DNA of 64,000 nt from an uncultured Geobacter sp. (GTDB lineage: Bacteria > Desulfobacterota > Desulfuromonadia > Geobacterales > CAIOGM01), in NCBI GenBank assembly GCA_903857795.1, contig CAIOGM010000140.1, positions 1 through 64,000 on the forward strand, given 5' to 3'. Every line of letters starts with the position of its first letter. Positions within the stretch are counted from its first letter, which is position 1. Positions 52,621 through 60,925 of this stretch are shown piece after piece. The notes under the pieces are model-generated. The model was not told the origin of the DNA and did no database searches. It saw only the letters and a program-made list of their open reading frames with translations. A program made the translations under genes and the position numbers.

Positions 52621-53589
52621 TTACACCACCCCGCCCAGTTCCAGCAACGCCTGCCGGGCCTCCTCATACTCCGGACGCTTCGCCAACGCCTCGGCATAAC
52701 ACTCCTCGGCGTACCGGGGCATGGTCAGCGCCTCGTAGCAACGGCCCAGAATGAAGTCCACCTCCGGAAGAGGGCACTCCGTGCGGAAGAGTTCGTCATC
52801 CAGCACATCCCAGAGTATGGCGGCGGACTCGGCGTACTCCTGCTGCTGATGGAGCTCAAAGGCGACCCCGATGGCCTCAAGGTAATCGACCGCCGGCACC
52901 AGCGGATGAATCCCCGCTTCAAGACGAGCCAATCGCTCCTCCAACTCAGCGCCCCCCTCCCCTCCCCCCGTTGCCCGGGCTGACTGGAAGCACTCCCTGG
53001 CCTCGTCATACTTCCCAAGGAGCCACGAGACGTCACCCAGCAGAAGCAGCAGTTCACGGTCGCCAGGGAGAAACGCTCTGGCCCGGTTCAGGTAGCTCTG
53101 GGCCTGATAGAGACTGCGGGTGGTCTGGTTCAGGGCGGAGAGCCGTAACCCCTTTTCCCGGTAAACCCGGCCGATCTGGGCGAGAAACCGCGGATTCTCC
53201 GGTTCCATGAGGAGAAAGATCCTCAGCGCCGTGATGAGCCGGTCCAGATAGGGGACCTCAACATCCTTCCTCTCCAGCATGAGCAATTGACTCGCCAGAT
53301 CCGCCACAAGGTGGGGATAAGAGTCGCGGAGGAGGGCCGCATACCGGTCGGCAAAGGCGCAGCCGGGGTTGAGCCGTAGGGCCTGATAGATTCCGTCGCC
53401 CACGGCGTCATAGGACGGAACGGTATCGGATGGAAGCGCCGCGGCGGCCTCATCGTGCAGGGGAATTGGAAACCCGCCGCAGGGGACCGTCGCCCGGCCG
53501 TCCCGGGCCGAGAGCGAGCTCCCCTCAGGGGGAACAATATAGGTGATCCCCGCCAGCGGGGTCGGCTCCATCATGCCGTGTACTGCCAT
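52621..53589 (-). CDS. TPR protein
   Basis: 322 residues, soluble. The first 110 are a non-repeat region (PLAGITYIVPPEGSSLSARDG start). Tetratricopeptide-like helical repeats follow from about 110 to 322, for example SYLNRARAFLPGDRELLLLLGDVSWLLGKYDEARECFQSA and PRYAEECYAEALAKRPEYEEARQAL. TPRs form protein-binding scaffolds. The start overlaps the stop of the upstream unknown gene by one base (TAATG), so the two are coupled. It may assist the neighbouring unknown protein and the AcuC-like enzyme; this is inference. Confidence 0.7.
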   Translation of the reverse strand: MAVHGMMEPTPLAGITYIVPPEGSSLSARDGRATVPCGGFPIPLHDEAAAALPSDTVPSYDAVGDGIYQALRLNPGCAFADRYAALLRDSYPHLVADLASQLLMLERKDVEVPYLDRLITALRIFLLMEPENPRFLAQIGRVYREKGLRLSALNQTTRSLYQAQSYLNRARAFLPGDRELLLLLGDVSWLLGKYDEARECFQSARATGGGEGGAELEERLARLEAGIHPLVPAVDYLEAIGVAFELHQQQEYAESAAILWDVLDDELFRTECPLPEVDFILGRCYEALTMPRYAEECYAEALAKRPEYEEARQALLELGGVV

Positions 53590-54437
53590 TATCGGACCTC
53601 CGGTTCCGGTTCACGCCCCGGAAAGGTTGTGACGCCGGCACAGACGCCGACGCTCTTGTAAATCTGTACGCCATCCCACGGTTCATGGAGAATGCCATCA
53701 TGGATCGCCCAGCTTCTCCCGCGAACGGTCCGCTCCATCCCCGGCTGTCTGAAAGGGGTCGAACCATCCAGTCTCCCGTAGAGCTTCCCGCCGGGCTGAA
53801 ACTCTTCATCGATGCGGCGCATGAGAGTCTGACCGGTGAGATAGTCGAAGCCGTACTTCTCATAACGGATGGCGTTGTCGTAAGAAAGCGGCTCCGCCGT
53901 GATGATGTCGACCCCGAGGGCGTCCACGAACCGCTCGAACAGGGGAAAGAACTCCACGAAGAGCCGCATCCCGCGACGCACCTGATTGGGAAAGAGCCCC
54001 GCGTTCATGGCCCGGAGCTCTTCGGGGATATTGCGCCCCAAGGAGGCGAACCAGTTGTCCCTGCCGGCGGCATCCACATCCACCTCGAAGCGGGGAGCGT
54101 CGGGATCGGTGATAATGCAGAAGGAGAGCTCTATCTGGTGATACGCCGTATCGGAGAGCTCCAGGAAGAAGAGCGGGTCCCGGTCCGCAGCACTCCGCCG
54201 GGCCACGACACGGGTGAAGCCGAGCCCTGCCGGAGCGATGAACTCTACCCGCCGAACGCCGCCAACTGCGGTGAAGCTCTCACGCTCCACCCCGAGGACG
54301 GAGAGGAGACGGGGGGGGAGGAAGAGCCGGTAGATCTGCTCCTTCTCCTCGGGATCGAGGGTATTGATCTCCCGGAGGGAACCGAGCGGCTTACCCGATC
54401 GGGAGACGAGCTGTTCATTTCCCGGTAGTCGCGGCAT
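53589..54437 (-). CDS. Unknown protein with acetyltransferase-like C-terminal segment
   Basis: 282 residues, soluble. No family is recognised with certainty. A segment near 200-225, AEPLSYDNAIRYEKYGFDYLTGQTL, resembles the end of GNAT acetyltransferases (the xxNAxxxYEKxGF pattern). The rest includes an acidic beta-rich region (LFFLELSDTAYHQIELSFCIITDPDAPRFEVDVDAAG). It overlaps the tail of the AcuC-like gene by 23 bp and the TPR gene by 1 bp. A pairing of acetyltransferase and deacetylase, as in acuA-acuC, would fit but is unproved. Confidence 0.5.
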   Translation of the reverse strand: MPRLPGNEQLVSRSGKPLGSLREINTLDPEEKEQIYRLFLPPRLLSVLGVERESFTAVGGVRRVEFIAPAGLGFTRVVARRSAADRDPLFFLELSDTAYHQIELSFCIITDPDAPRFEVDVDAAGRDNWFASLGRNIPEELRAMNAGLFPNQVRRGMRLFVEFFPLFERFVDALGVDIITAEPLSYDNAIRYEKYGFDYLTGQTLMRRIDEEFQPGGKLYGRLDGSTPFRQPGMERTVRGRSWAIHDGILHEPWDGVQIYKSVGVCAGVTTFPGREPEPEVR

Positions 54438-55570
54438 AGGTTCCTATGATGACCGGAAAGATCCGTTTACGGATAGTGGCGATACTCTCCTCCACCGCGT
54501 CCAGCGCCCGGTTACGGTCTCCCTCCTCGGCCCAGTACATGGCATCCAGGAGCATGGTATTGGGGAGTCCCATGGCTGCGATGGTACTGACGAAGCCGGG
54601 GGGAAGCCGGGGAGGGAGCTCCACCCCGTTCATGATCCCCCAGGCAATGGACCAGGCCCGAGCCACGTTGACCAGGTCATACCCCCCCCCCGCCGAGCGC
54701 CACCCAGGGAATCCGGAGCGCCTTCAGTTTCCTGAGGACGTAGGAGTAGCTGTGGGTGGTGATCTCCAACCGGGAGAGGGGATCGGTCCGGAACGTATCG
54801 GCCCCTAGCTGGGTTACCAGGACGTCCGGGCCATAGGCGGCGATGAGCGGGTACGCCACCTCGTCGAATGCCTTCATGAAGAGAGCATCGTCGGTATGCT
54901 CGATGAGCGGGACGTTCACCGAATACCCCTTCCCTGCCCCCTTCCCCATCTCCCGCTCAAAACCGGTGCCGGGGAAAAAATGAAGCCCCGTCTCGTGGAT
55001 GGAGATGGTCAGGACCCGGTCGGTGTCATAGTACGCCTCCTGCACTCCGTCGCCATGGTGGGCGTCCAGATCCAGGTAGACCACCCGCAACCCCTGGGCG
55101 ACGAGCCGGTTAATGGCGATAACCGCGTCGTTCAGATAGGAGAAACCCGAGGCCCGGGCCCGATGGGCGTGATGGAGCCCCCCCGCGAGATTGAAGGCGC
55201 AATCATACCCCTCCTCGGTAACCAGGCGAGCAGCCTCCACAGTCCCGGCGGTGCAGAGCCGGGTCCAGTCGTAGAAACCGGGGAAGACCGGATTCTCCAC
55301 ATCCCCCAGGCCGTAGCGAAAGTCGGCGCGGGATTCTGTAGAGCAGTTGAATTCGGCCAGCCGTTTCAGGTAGTCTGGGGAGTGAAAGGTGAGCAGATCG
55401 GCATCGCTCACGGTGCCGCACTCCCGGATGTCGGCCCCCGGCAGCCGGGTCAAGCCGTACTCGGTCATCAGATCGAAGGCCAACCGGTAGCGCTGGACCT
55501 TGAAGGGGTGCTGTTCGCCATAGGAACAGGCGGAGAAATCGTGCGAATAGATGAGAGCAGTTCTGGTCAT
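54415..55570 (-). pseudogene. acuC: AcuC-family histone-deacetylase-like protein interrupted by +1 in a G10 tract
   Basis: The first frame (55570 to 54677, 297 residues) is a good zinc deacetylase. It shows LTFHSPDYLKRL, GGLHHAHRARASGFSYLNDAVIAI, the DLDAHHGDG metal motif and VTQLGADTF, then ends abruptly at WVALGGGGV. Removing one G from a run of ten (54672-54681) continues it in the other frame as YDLVNV, then ARAWSIAWGIMNGVELPP to 54415, giving a normal full length. The break is therefore a single-base homopolymer change: a sequencing error, a real mutation or a phase-variable switch. AcuC removes acetyl from acetyl-CoA synthetase in Bacillus. Confidence 0.85.
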
Positions 55571-55733
55571 GGGACGAATCGATGGGGAGTATAGTTGTAC
55601 TGCGGAGCGGAACTCTACTCCCTCCGCCGGAGAGCGTCAACCGCTAAGTTTACGGGATATCCTCATGACAGAACGCCGCCACTGTGCTATCTTTCGGCGC
55701 ACAACGCACCAAGGAAACGAGGAGAGGCAGATC

Positions 55734-56198
55734 ATGGCGAAGGTCATTGGCGTCATCGGGGCCGGAGTGGCCACAGCGGAACAGACCGCGTTGGCTCAGG
55801 AGGTCGGCTGGCTCATCGCCCGGCGCGGGTGGCATCTGGTCTGCGGCGGTCTGGGGGGGGTCATGGAGGCGGCGGCCCGTGGGGCTCATGAGGTCGGCGG
55901 CGTCACCATCGGACTGCTCCCCGGCAATCACCGGGACGCGGCCAACAGCTATATTCAGATTCCCATCGCCACCGGCATGGGAGAGGGGCGAAACCTCCTC
56001 ATCGTCAGGTCAGCGGAGCTCCTCATCGCCATCGGCGGCAGGTACGGCACCCTCTCCGAGATCGCCTTGGCGCTCAAGACCGGCACCCCGGTCATCGGAC
56101 TCGACAGCTGGGACATCCCCGGCATGATCCGCGCCGTGTCACCGGAAGATGCTGTGCGCCACGCCAAGAAGCTCCTCCATCAGAAAAAACAGGTGTGA
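55734..56198 (+). CDS. LOG-like Rossmann protein (TIGR00725 group)
   Basis: 154 residues from ATG 55734 (GAGGAGAGG upstream). It opens with a nucleotide-binding motif KVIGVIGAG, then VCGGLGGVMEAAARGAHEVGG and GEGRNLLIVRSAELLIAIGGRYGTLSEIALALKTGTPVIGL. The GGxGGxMEA and GRYGTLSE elements place it near the LOG/lysine-decarboxylase-like family. Relatives make cytokinin-like free bases from nucleotide monophosphates or act as nucleotide-binding proteins; the short group here has no fixed function. A strong terminator follows. Confidence 0.8.
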   Translation: MAKVIGVIGAGVATAEQTALAQEVGWLIARRGWHLVCGGLGGVMEAAARGAHEVGGVTIGLLPGNHRDAANSYIQIPIATGMGEGRNLLIVRSAELLIAIGGRYGTLSEIALALKTGTPVIGLDSWDIPGMIRAVSPEDAVRHAKKLLHQKKQV

Positions 56199-56210
56199 AC
56201 CGGGAGAGTT

Positions 56211-56254
56211 GAAACAGGAAAAGGCGGGGGAACCCCCCCGCCTTTTCCTGTTTC
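56211..56254. terminator. 20-bp perfect hairpin between convergent genes
   Basis: GAAACAGGAAAAGGCGGGGG (56211-56230) pairs perfectly with 56235-56254 around AACC. It contains AAAA/TTTT inside the stem, so it can stop transcription from both sides: the LOG-like gene (plus) and carbonic anhydrase (minus). Confidence 0.85.
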
Positions 56255-56272
56255 AGATTAGCTACCCAGATG

Positions 56273-57097
56273 TTAGATCAAGGGTACGAGCGAGAACTTC
56301 CCGGTGTTCACATCATAGAGTCCACCTTTGATGATCGTTTTCTTGCCTCCGCAGGCAGGCGTCCCAAGGTCGACAGCCGTACGGATGATTTCGGATTTTG
56401 CAAGAAGGTCAGCTGCGGTGTACTTCACATTTTCGACGATAGCCGCCTGAAGCTTTACTGCCGCGGATGCTGCCGGGTTTGCATTAAACGCGGTCACCAC
56501 CGGCGGGATCAGCGTATTCACCAGGCTGTTGACATAAGGGGCCAGCGCGTCATAGGGGGGCTGAGGAGCAGGGACATCGATGGAGACATGATAGGGAACC
56601 GGTGCGGGGGTGTTGAGCGGCCTCGAGGCATCGTAATTGGCCTGCACATGGGCGACCGCCGCGGTAACTGCGCCGCAGCTGGTGTGCCCAAGGATGACGA
56701 TCAGCGGCGCACAGAGGTGCTCTACACCGTATTCGATGCTGCCGATTTCGTGTTCGGAGATGATATTGCCGGCCACCCGGATCGGGAAGACCTCGCCGAG
56801 CCCCTTGTCGAAGATTATTTCGGGAGACACCCGGGAGTCAGAACAGCCGAGCACGATGGCATAGGGAGATTGGCCCACGCCTAAGGGAGCATTCCGCAGG
56901 GTATCGCGATATGTGGGTTGGGCCATCTTGTTCAGATAGGAGAAGTTGCCGAGGATGAAGGGACTGTTGCCCGACACCAGCGATGAAAGCGCCTGGCTCC
57001 CCGTGAGGGTCGTTGCCGCTCCGGCCAGGGCTGCAGATGCAGCCAATGCAGTTACCACGATTCCTTGAATGAGCAGCAGACGGAACGATCTTTTCAT
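56273..57097 (-). CDS. Exported beta-class carbonic anhydrase
   Basis: 274 residues. A signal peptide (MKRSFRLLLIQGIVVTALAASAALA) predicts periplasmic location, unusual because most bacterial beta enzymes are cytoplasmic. Zinc ligands are intact: Cys85 in LGCSDSR (with the Asp-Arg dyad) and His138/Cys141 in ILGHTSCGAV. A Pro-rich insertion (NTPAPVPYHVSIDVPAPQPPYD) follows the zinc site. It interconverts CO2 and bicarbonate. It lies 45 bp downstream of the PEP-CTERM gene on the same strand and is likely cotranscribed with it. ATG 57097 follows AAGGAG. Confidence 0.88.
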   Translation of the reverse strand: MKRSFRLLLIQGIVVTALAASAALAGAATTLTGSQALSSLVSGNSPFILGNFSYLNKMAQPTYRDTLRNAPLGVGQSPYAIVLGCSDSRVSPEIIFDKGLGEVFPIRVAGNIISEHEIGSIEYGVEHLCAPLIVILGHTSCGAVTAAVAHVQANYDASRPLNTPAPVPYHVSIDVPAPQPPYDALAPYVNSLVNTLIPPVVTAFNANPAASAAVKLQAAIVENVKYTAADLLAKSEIIRTAVDLGTPACGGKKTIIKGGLYDVNTGKFSLVPLI

Positions 57098-57141
57098 GAG
57101 TTACTCCTTGTAAGTGTAATGCCCTCGCGGGGCTAGATGTT

Positions 57142-57825
57142 TTATGCTGTTTTCTTTTTCCGCAACAGCCCCAGACCGGCGAGGCCAGCGCCCAGCATGA
57201 GGAACGTGGACGGCTCGGGAACGGTAGCAGAAGCATCGGCGGTCACGCCAAAGGCATAGTACCCGTAATCTCCTGCGGCGAAGGCCAGTGACACCGAGGC
57301 AGGGACACCATTAGCAAGAAATATCGTCTGGGATCCAGGGTTGGTATCTCCGAAATTCCAAATTTCAAGATAGGCATTCGCAGCTGACGTCGTATAGAGT
57401 GGCCCGGCGCTGCTGCTGCGGGTCAGCAAAAAAGAGTTACCCAGAATACTCACGGTAATCGTGCCAGGGGTAACAACCACCGGAATATCGTATCGTTGGA
57501 CTGCCGAGGCGCTGGCGGAATACAGATTTGAGGTGGACGCAGCAGCAACAGCATCTACCGACATGATGGTAGCATCATTCGTGTAGGACGACGATGCGGA
57601 TCCCCCGGCATCGGTAGGTGTGGCGGAGTTCGACGAGTTATAAGCCACCGGATCAATCGTCAGACCTCCCGTCGCAACAGTGACTCCCGCCAGCGTTATT
57701 TCGGCGTGACTGTTTGCGGTTACCAGCGACGCCATCGACTGACCCGCCGTCCCCAGCGCCAACGCCACCACAAGCGCCCCAAGCCCCAACGACCTGAGCA
57801 CTCTCTTACTTCCCTCTCTTACCAT
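57142..57825 (-). CDS. PEP-CTERM sorted exported protein
   Basis: 227 residues from ATG 57825 (AGGAGG upstream). A signal peptide at about 1-32 (LGLGALVVALALGTAGQSMA) is followed by a Ser/Ala/Thr-rich low-complexity domain. The C-terminal tripartite sorting signal is VPEPSTFLMLGAGLAGLGLLRKKK: PEP motif, hydrophobic helix and basic end. Exosortase would cleave it and release or anchor it at the surface, usually with exopolysaccharide. No exosortase gene is in the window. Upstream lies a sigma-54-like element and two 17-bp direct repeats. Confidence 0.88.
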   Translation of the reverse strand: MVREGSKRVLRSLGLGALVVALALGTAGQSMASLVTANSHAEITLAGVTVATGGLTIDPVAYNSSNSATPTDAGGSASSSYTNDATIMSVDAVAAASTSNLYSASASAVQRYDIPVVVTPGTITVSILGNSFLLTRSSSAGPLYTTSAANAYLEIWNFGDTNPGSQTIFLANGVPASVSLAFAAGDYGYYAFGVTADASATVPEPSTFLMLGAGLAGLGLLRKKKTA

Positions 57826-57870
57826 GATGTACCTCCTCGTGTAGTTGCAATAAAGCAAGAAACTACTGCA

Positions 57871-57886
57871 TACAATATTTGTGCCA
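57871..57886 (-). promoter_or_regulatory. Sigma-54-like -24/-12 element of the PEP-CTERM gene
   Basis: On the minus strand it reads TGGCACAAATATTGTA: a perfect TGGCAC, GG-N10-G spacing and TTGT at -12 (consensus TTGC). A start about 12 nt further would leave a leader of about 35 nt before ATG 57825. It is placed correctly relative to the upstream repeats. Confidence 0.55.
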
Positions 57887-57957
57887 CAAACAGCATTATC
57901 TCTTCTCTCGGAATATCTGCATATTAGATTCATGTTTCGCCCGAAAACGAGAGAAGG

Positions 57958-58008
57958 TGTAAAGTTTTCCGACACTCACCGGGAGAGGAACTGTAAAGAT
58001 ATCCGACA
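57958..58008 (-). promoter_or_regulatory. Two 17-bp direct repeats, probable enhancer-binding sites
   Basis: TGTAAAGTTTTCCGACA (57958-57974) and TGTAAAGATATCCGACA (57992-58008) match at 15 of 17, start points 34 bp apart. They lie roughly 70-135 bp upstream of the sigma-54-like element, the usual place for activator sites. This fits the PrsR-type control reported for PEP-CTERM genes in other bacteria, but no such regulator is in this window. Confidence 0.6.
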
Positions 58009-58120
58009 TGATTGATACGGTTTTACTGCGCCGGACAACTCCGGAAACCCATCTTTTCCTTGCATCACTCTCCCCATCATGGCATCCTGAAACCCCAAAT
58101 TTATCAGGAAGGAATGACCC

Positions 58121-58570
58121 ATGGCTCAGGCAGTGAAGGGAAACAAGGTTCAGGTCACGTATACGGGCAGGCTCGAAGACGGCACCGTCTTTGACGCCTC
58201 GCAGGAGTGTCCCGGCTGTGACAGCGTGTCGGGACCGCTGGAGTTCGTCATCGGCGACGGTTCGGTGATCTCCGGCTTTGATGCGGCGGTCACCGGCATG
58301 ATCCCAGGAGAGAGCAAGACGGTACGGATCCCCGTTGACAACGCCTACGGCCCCCGCATTGAAGAGCTGGTGGCGGTGATCGACCGGACCGACATCCCGG
58401 AAGGGATGGATCCGCAACCGGGGGAACAGTTGGAGATCGTCCGAGAGGAGGGGGAGACCTTCCCGGTGCTGGTGCTCGCCGTCACTCCGGAGAAAATCAC
58501 CCTCGACGCCAATCACCCGCTTGCTGGTCAGGATCTCACCTTCGACATCAGGCTCGACCGCATCCTCTGA
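58121..58570 (+). CDS. SlyD-type FKBP peptidyl-prolyl isomerase
   Basis: 149 residues. FKBP core: VQVTYTGRLEDGTVFDAS, PLEFVIGDGSVISGFDAAVTGMIPGESKTVRIP and DNAYGPR. An insert-in-flap chaperone segment follows (about 75-125) before the final strand NHPLAGQDLTFDIRLDRI, as in SlyD. The His/Cys-rich metal tail of E. coli SlyD is absent. It speeds proline isomerisation in protein folding. ATG 58121 follows AGGAAGG. It converges on the radical SAM gene; an octamer repeat hairpin separates them. Confidence 0.9.
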   Translation: MAQAVKGNKVQVTYTGRLEDGTVFDASQECPGCDSVSGPLEFVIGDGSVISGFDAAVTGMIPGESKTVRIPVDNAYGPRIEELVAVIDRTDIPEGMDPQPGEQLEIVREEGETFPVLVLAVTPEKITLDANHPLAGQDLTFDIRLDRIL

Positions 58571-58579
58571 GAATCCAAA

Positions 58580-58683
58580 GCAGTTCAACACTGAGACACT
58601 GAAACACAGAGCAAAGATTTTCTAGAAATCGAATCTTACTTATGATTTCTCACTGTTCTTCAGTGTCTCTGTGTTTTAACTGC
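58580..58683. repeat. Octamer-based inverted repeat between convergent genes
   Basis: The left arm (58580-58611) is GCAGTTCA-ACACTGAG-ACACTGAA-ACACAGAG. The right arm (58651-58683) reads CACTGTTC-TTCAGTGT-CTCTGTGT-TTTAACTG. Arms of about 32 bp pair with few mismatches around a 39-nt loop, and both are built of 8-bp units. It includes the last codons of the radical SAM gene and may act as a transcription end. Confidence 0.75.
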
Positions 58684-60417
58684 AGATTTTGGATCCCCCC
58701 CCCCCCGCGACGACTCCACGGTAGTCACCTCCACCCGCTCCCCCTCCCCCTGTCGGGCGATGTAGGTAAAGAGCAGCTCCACCGGCCCCTCCTGCCACGG
58801 CTGCTCCTGGTAGTTCAGGAGAAAGCTGCGCCGGAATCTGCGGATTCGTGCGCCCACCGGGAAGCTCTCAGGCGCCGACCGTCCGGGACCGCGCGCCTCC
58901 CGGGAGCCGGGATTCCCGCCGAAACAGCTGGGGAGTCGTGCGGCTGACGGCTGCTCACTCCGGCAGTAGTCGAAGCTGAGGGCGTCCAGGAGGAGCGGCG
59001 TCTCTCCCATCGTCTCGGCCAGGAACCGGTGAATCAGGTCGCAGAGCTCCACCGTCGACCGGGGCTCCAACGCCTCGATGGCGCCGGCAAAACGGGCCAG
59101 CTGCTGAAAGAACGACGACAGCGGCAGCTCTCGGGCCACGGCCCCCAGGAACCGGGTGAACCGGCCGCTGTTGACGATCAGATCCAGGAGCCGGGAGATA
59201 TCCTCGATGAGAACGATCTCCTGAAAGGAGAGCCACGGTGTCCGGAGAATCTTGTAGGGGGGCGCTTCGGCAAAGATATATCCCTGCTCCGCCGCAATCC
59301 GGCGCATGGCGACCCCCTTGAGCACTTTCAGCGGCTCCACCTGAATATGGTGGGGAGAACAGCCCAACAGCTGCTCCAGGGACGCCAGAAAGCCGCCGAG
59401 CCCCTCTCCTGGCAGCCCGGCCACCAGATCCAGATGGATGACGACCCCGCTCTCTTCACGGAGGCGGCGGACAGTGGTCAGAAGCCGCTCCGGATCCGAG
59501 TTCCGGCCGACCCGTTTCAGGATGGCGGCATCCCCCGACTGGACCCCGATCTCGAAACGGAAGAGCCCCGCCGGTACCTGCCGGAGCAGGCGAAAATTTT
59601 CCTCGGTCAGCAGCTCCGCACTGATCTCAAAATGGAACAGGCTGGAACGGTTGTGACGAAGGATGAACTCCCAGATATCATTGGCCCGTTGCGGGTCGTA
59701 GTTGAAGGTCCGATCCACCAGCTTGATCGTCGCCACCTCCCGGTCCATGAGCAGGGAGAGGTCGTCCCTGATCCGCTGGGAAGCATAGGAGCGGACCCCC
59801 CGGTCCAGGGAGGAGAGGCAGAAGGCGCAGGAGAAGGGGCACCCCCGGGAGGTTTCCACGTAGACCAGCGGCTTGGAGAGATCCACGAGTCCGGCGTCAA
59901 AGGGGGACGCCAGAGAGTCGAGGCAGAGAACCGGAGGACGGTCAGGGGTGGCGACCACCGCATCGTCTATCCGGCAGGTGATGCCGGCAATCTTCTCCAG
60001 AAGCTCTCCCGGTGGCAGGGCGCCGTGGAGGGACACCGCCGCGACCAGCTCCCGGAAGCTCTCCTCCCCTTCCCCCCGGACCACGCAGTCCACGGCAGGG
60101 ACCCGGGCCATCAGCTCAAAAACACCGAAAGAGGCCTCCGGCCCCCCCAAGACCATCACGGCGTCGGGCCGGAGCTGCTTCAGGTCCGCCACGAGCCTCA
60201 AGGTCTGTTCCAGGTTCCAGATGTAGCAGGAGAAGCCGTAGAGGTCGGCCTCTTCGCTCACCAGCCGCCGGAGCAACCGGTCGGGCTGTTCATGGATGGT
60301 CCACTCCCGGATGACCGAGGCCACCCGCGGGATTTCGCTGCAGGCGGTTGCCAGAGAGGGGAGCGCCAGTGAGGCGTGACTGTAACGGCTGTGCAGTGTG
60401 GCGAGGAGGATTTTCAT
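58660..60417 (-). CDS. B12-binding radical SAM protein (DUF4080 type)
   Basis: 585 residues from ATG 60417 (MKILLATLHSRYSHASLALPSL). An N-terminal B12-binding domain (about 1-135) is followed by a radical SAM domain with cluster motif CPFSCAFC in VYVETSRGCPFSCAFCLSS (near 190). The barrel continues to about 390, and a C-terminal DUF4080-like domain follows. B12/radical SAM enzymes methylate or rearrange unactivated carbons; the substrate of this group is unknown. The last 15 residues come from a G12 tract and the octamer repeat, so the native end may differ. Confidence 0.85.
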   Translation of the reverse strand: MKILLATLHSRYSHASLALPSLATACSEIPRVASVIREWTIHEQPDRLLRRLVSEEADLYGFSCYIWNLEQTLRLVADLKQLRPDAVMVLGGPEASFGVFELMARVPAVDCVVRGEGEESFRELVAAVSLHGALPPGELLEKIAGITCRIDDAVVATPDRPPVLCLDSLASPFDAGLVDLSKPLVYVETSRGCPFSCAFCLSSLDRGVRSYASQRIRDDLSLLMDREVATIKLVDRTFNYDPQRANDIWEFILRHNRSSLFHFEISAELLTEENFRLLRQVPAGLFRFEIGVQSGDAAILKRVGRNSDPERLLTTVRRLREESGVVIHLDLVAGLPGEGLGGFLASLEQLLGCSPHHIQVEPLKVLKGVAMRRIAAEQGYIFAEAPPYKILRTPWLSFQEIVLIEDISRLLDLIVNSGRFTRFLGAVARELPLSSFFQQLARFAGAIEALEPRSTVELCDLIHRFLAETMGETPLLLDALSFDYCRSEQPSAARLPSCFGGNPGSREARGPGRSAPESFPVGARIRRFRRSFLLNYQEQPWQEGPVELLFTYIARQGEGERVEVTTVESSRGGGDPKSAVKTQRH

Positions 60418-60437
60418 GCCACCGGAGAGATTGGTTC

Positions 60438-60770
60438 TCAATCGAAGGGGGTCTGAACATCGTGGGACAAAGATTCCGACACGGGGATATGGCGGGTAAT
60501 TTTACCGCAACTGCTGCAGGTGTACTTCTTTCTCACCTTTCCCAGGTACCAGAGACCGGGGATCAGTCCGGCAAAGAGGAGGGCAAAGGTGAGATAATAG
60601 GGCTTCTTCGTCATGAGATACGGCTCCATGCTCCCGATATGCCCGCACTTGAAGCATCTGCGAACCTTTCTCCGATGCGTCCGGATTTCCCCCACCGTGG
60701 TGACCGCGTGGAAGAAGAGGGGAATACAGATCAGGAAATACATCAACAGTATCTTGGCATAGGCAATCAT
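60438..60770 (-). CDS. Small membrane protein with interleaved zinc-ribbon cysteines
   Basis: 110 residues from ATG 60770 (AGGTGGG upstream; a GTG 15 bp earlier is possible). A transmembrane helix at about 5-25, CFKCGH near 40-45, a second helix at about 60-78 and CSSCGK near 86-91 suggest a cytoplasmic zinc ribbon made from two CxxC pairs bracketing a membrane segment. No family name is certain. It lies 20 bp upstream of the radical SAM gene and may be cotranscribed with it, perhaps as an anchor. Function is unknown. Confidence 0.6.
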   Translation of the reverse strand: MIAYAKILLMYFLICIPLFFHAVTTVGEIRTHRRKVRRCFKCGHIGSMEPYLMTKKPYYLTFALLFAGLIPGLWYLGKVRKKYTCSSCGKITRHIPVSESLSHDVQTPFD

Positions 60771-60925
60771 ACCCACCTGGCTCACCGTCCCTACAGAGAT
60801 ACCGTACTCCCTTCCATGAGAAAGAAGCGGCGGATTCCGGGCATACTACCGTGATTCACCCGATAAGTCAAATTCACCAAATATGGAATGAAGGGGAGTG
60901 AGAAGGGTAAGGGGGGATCGGAGGT

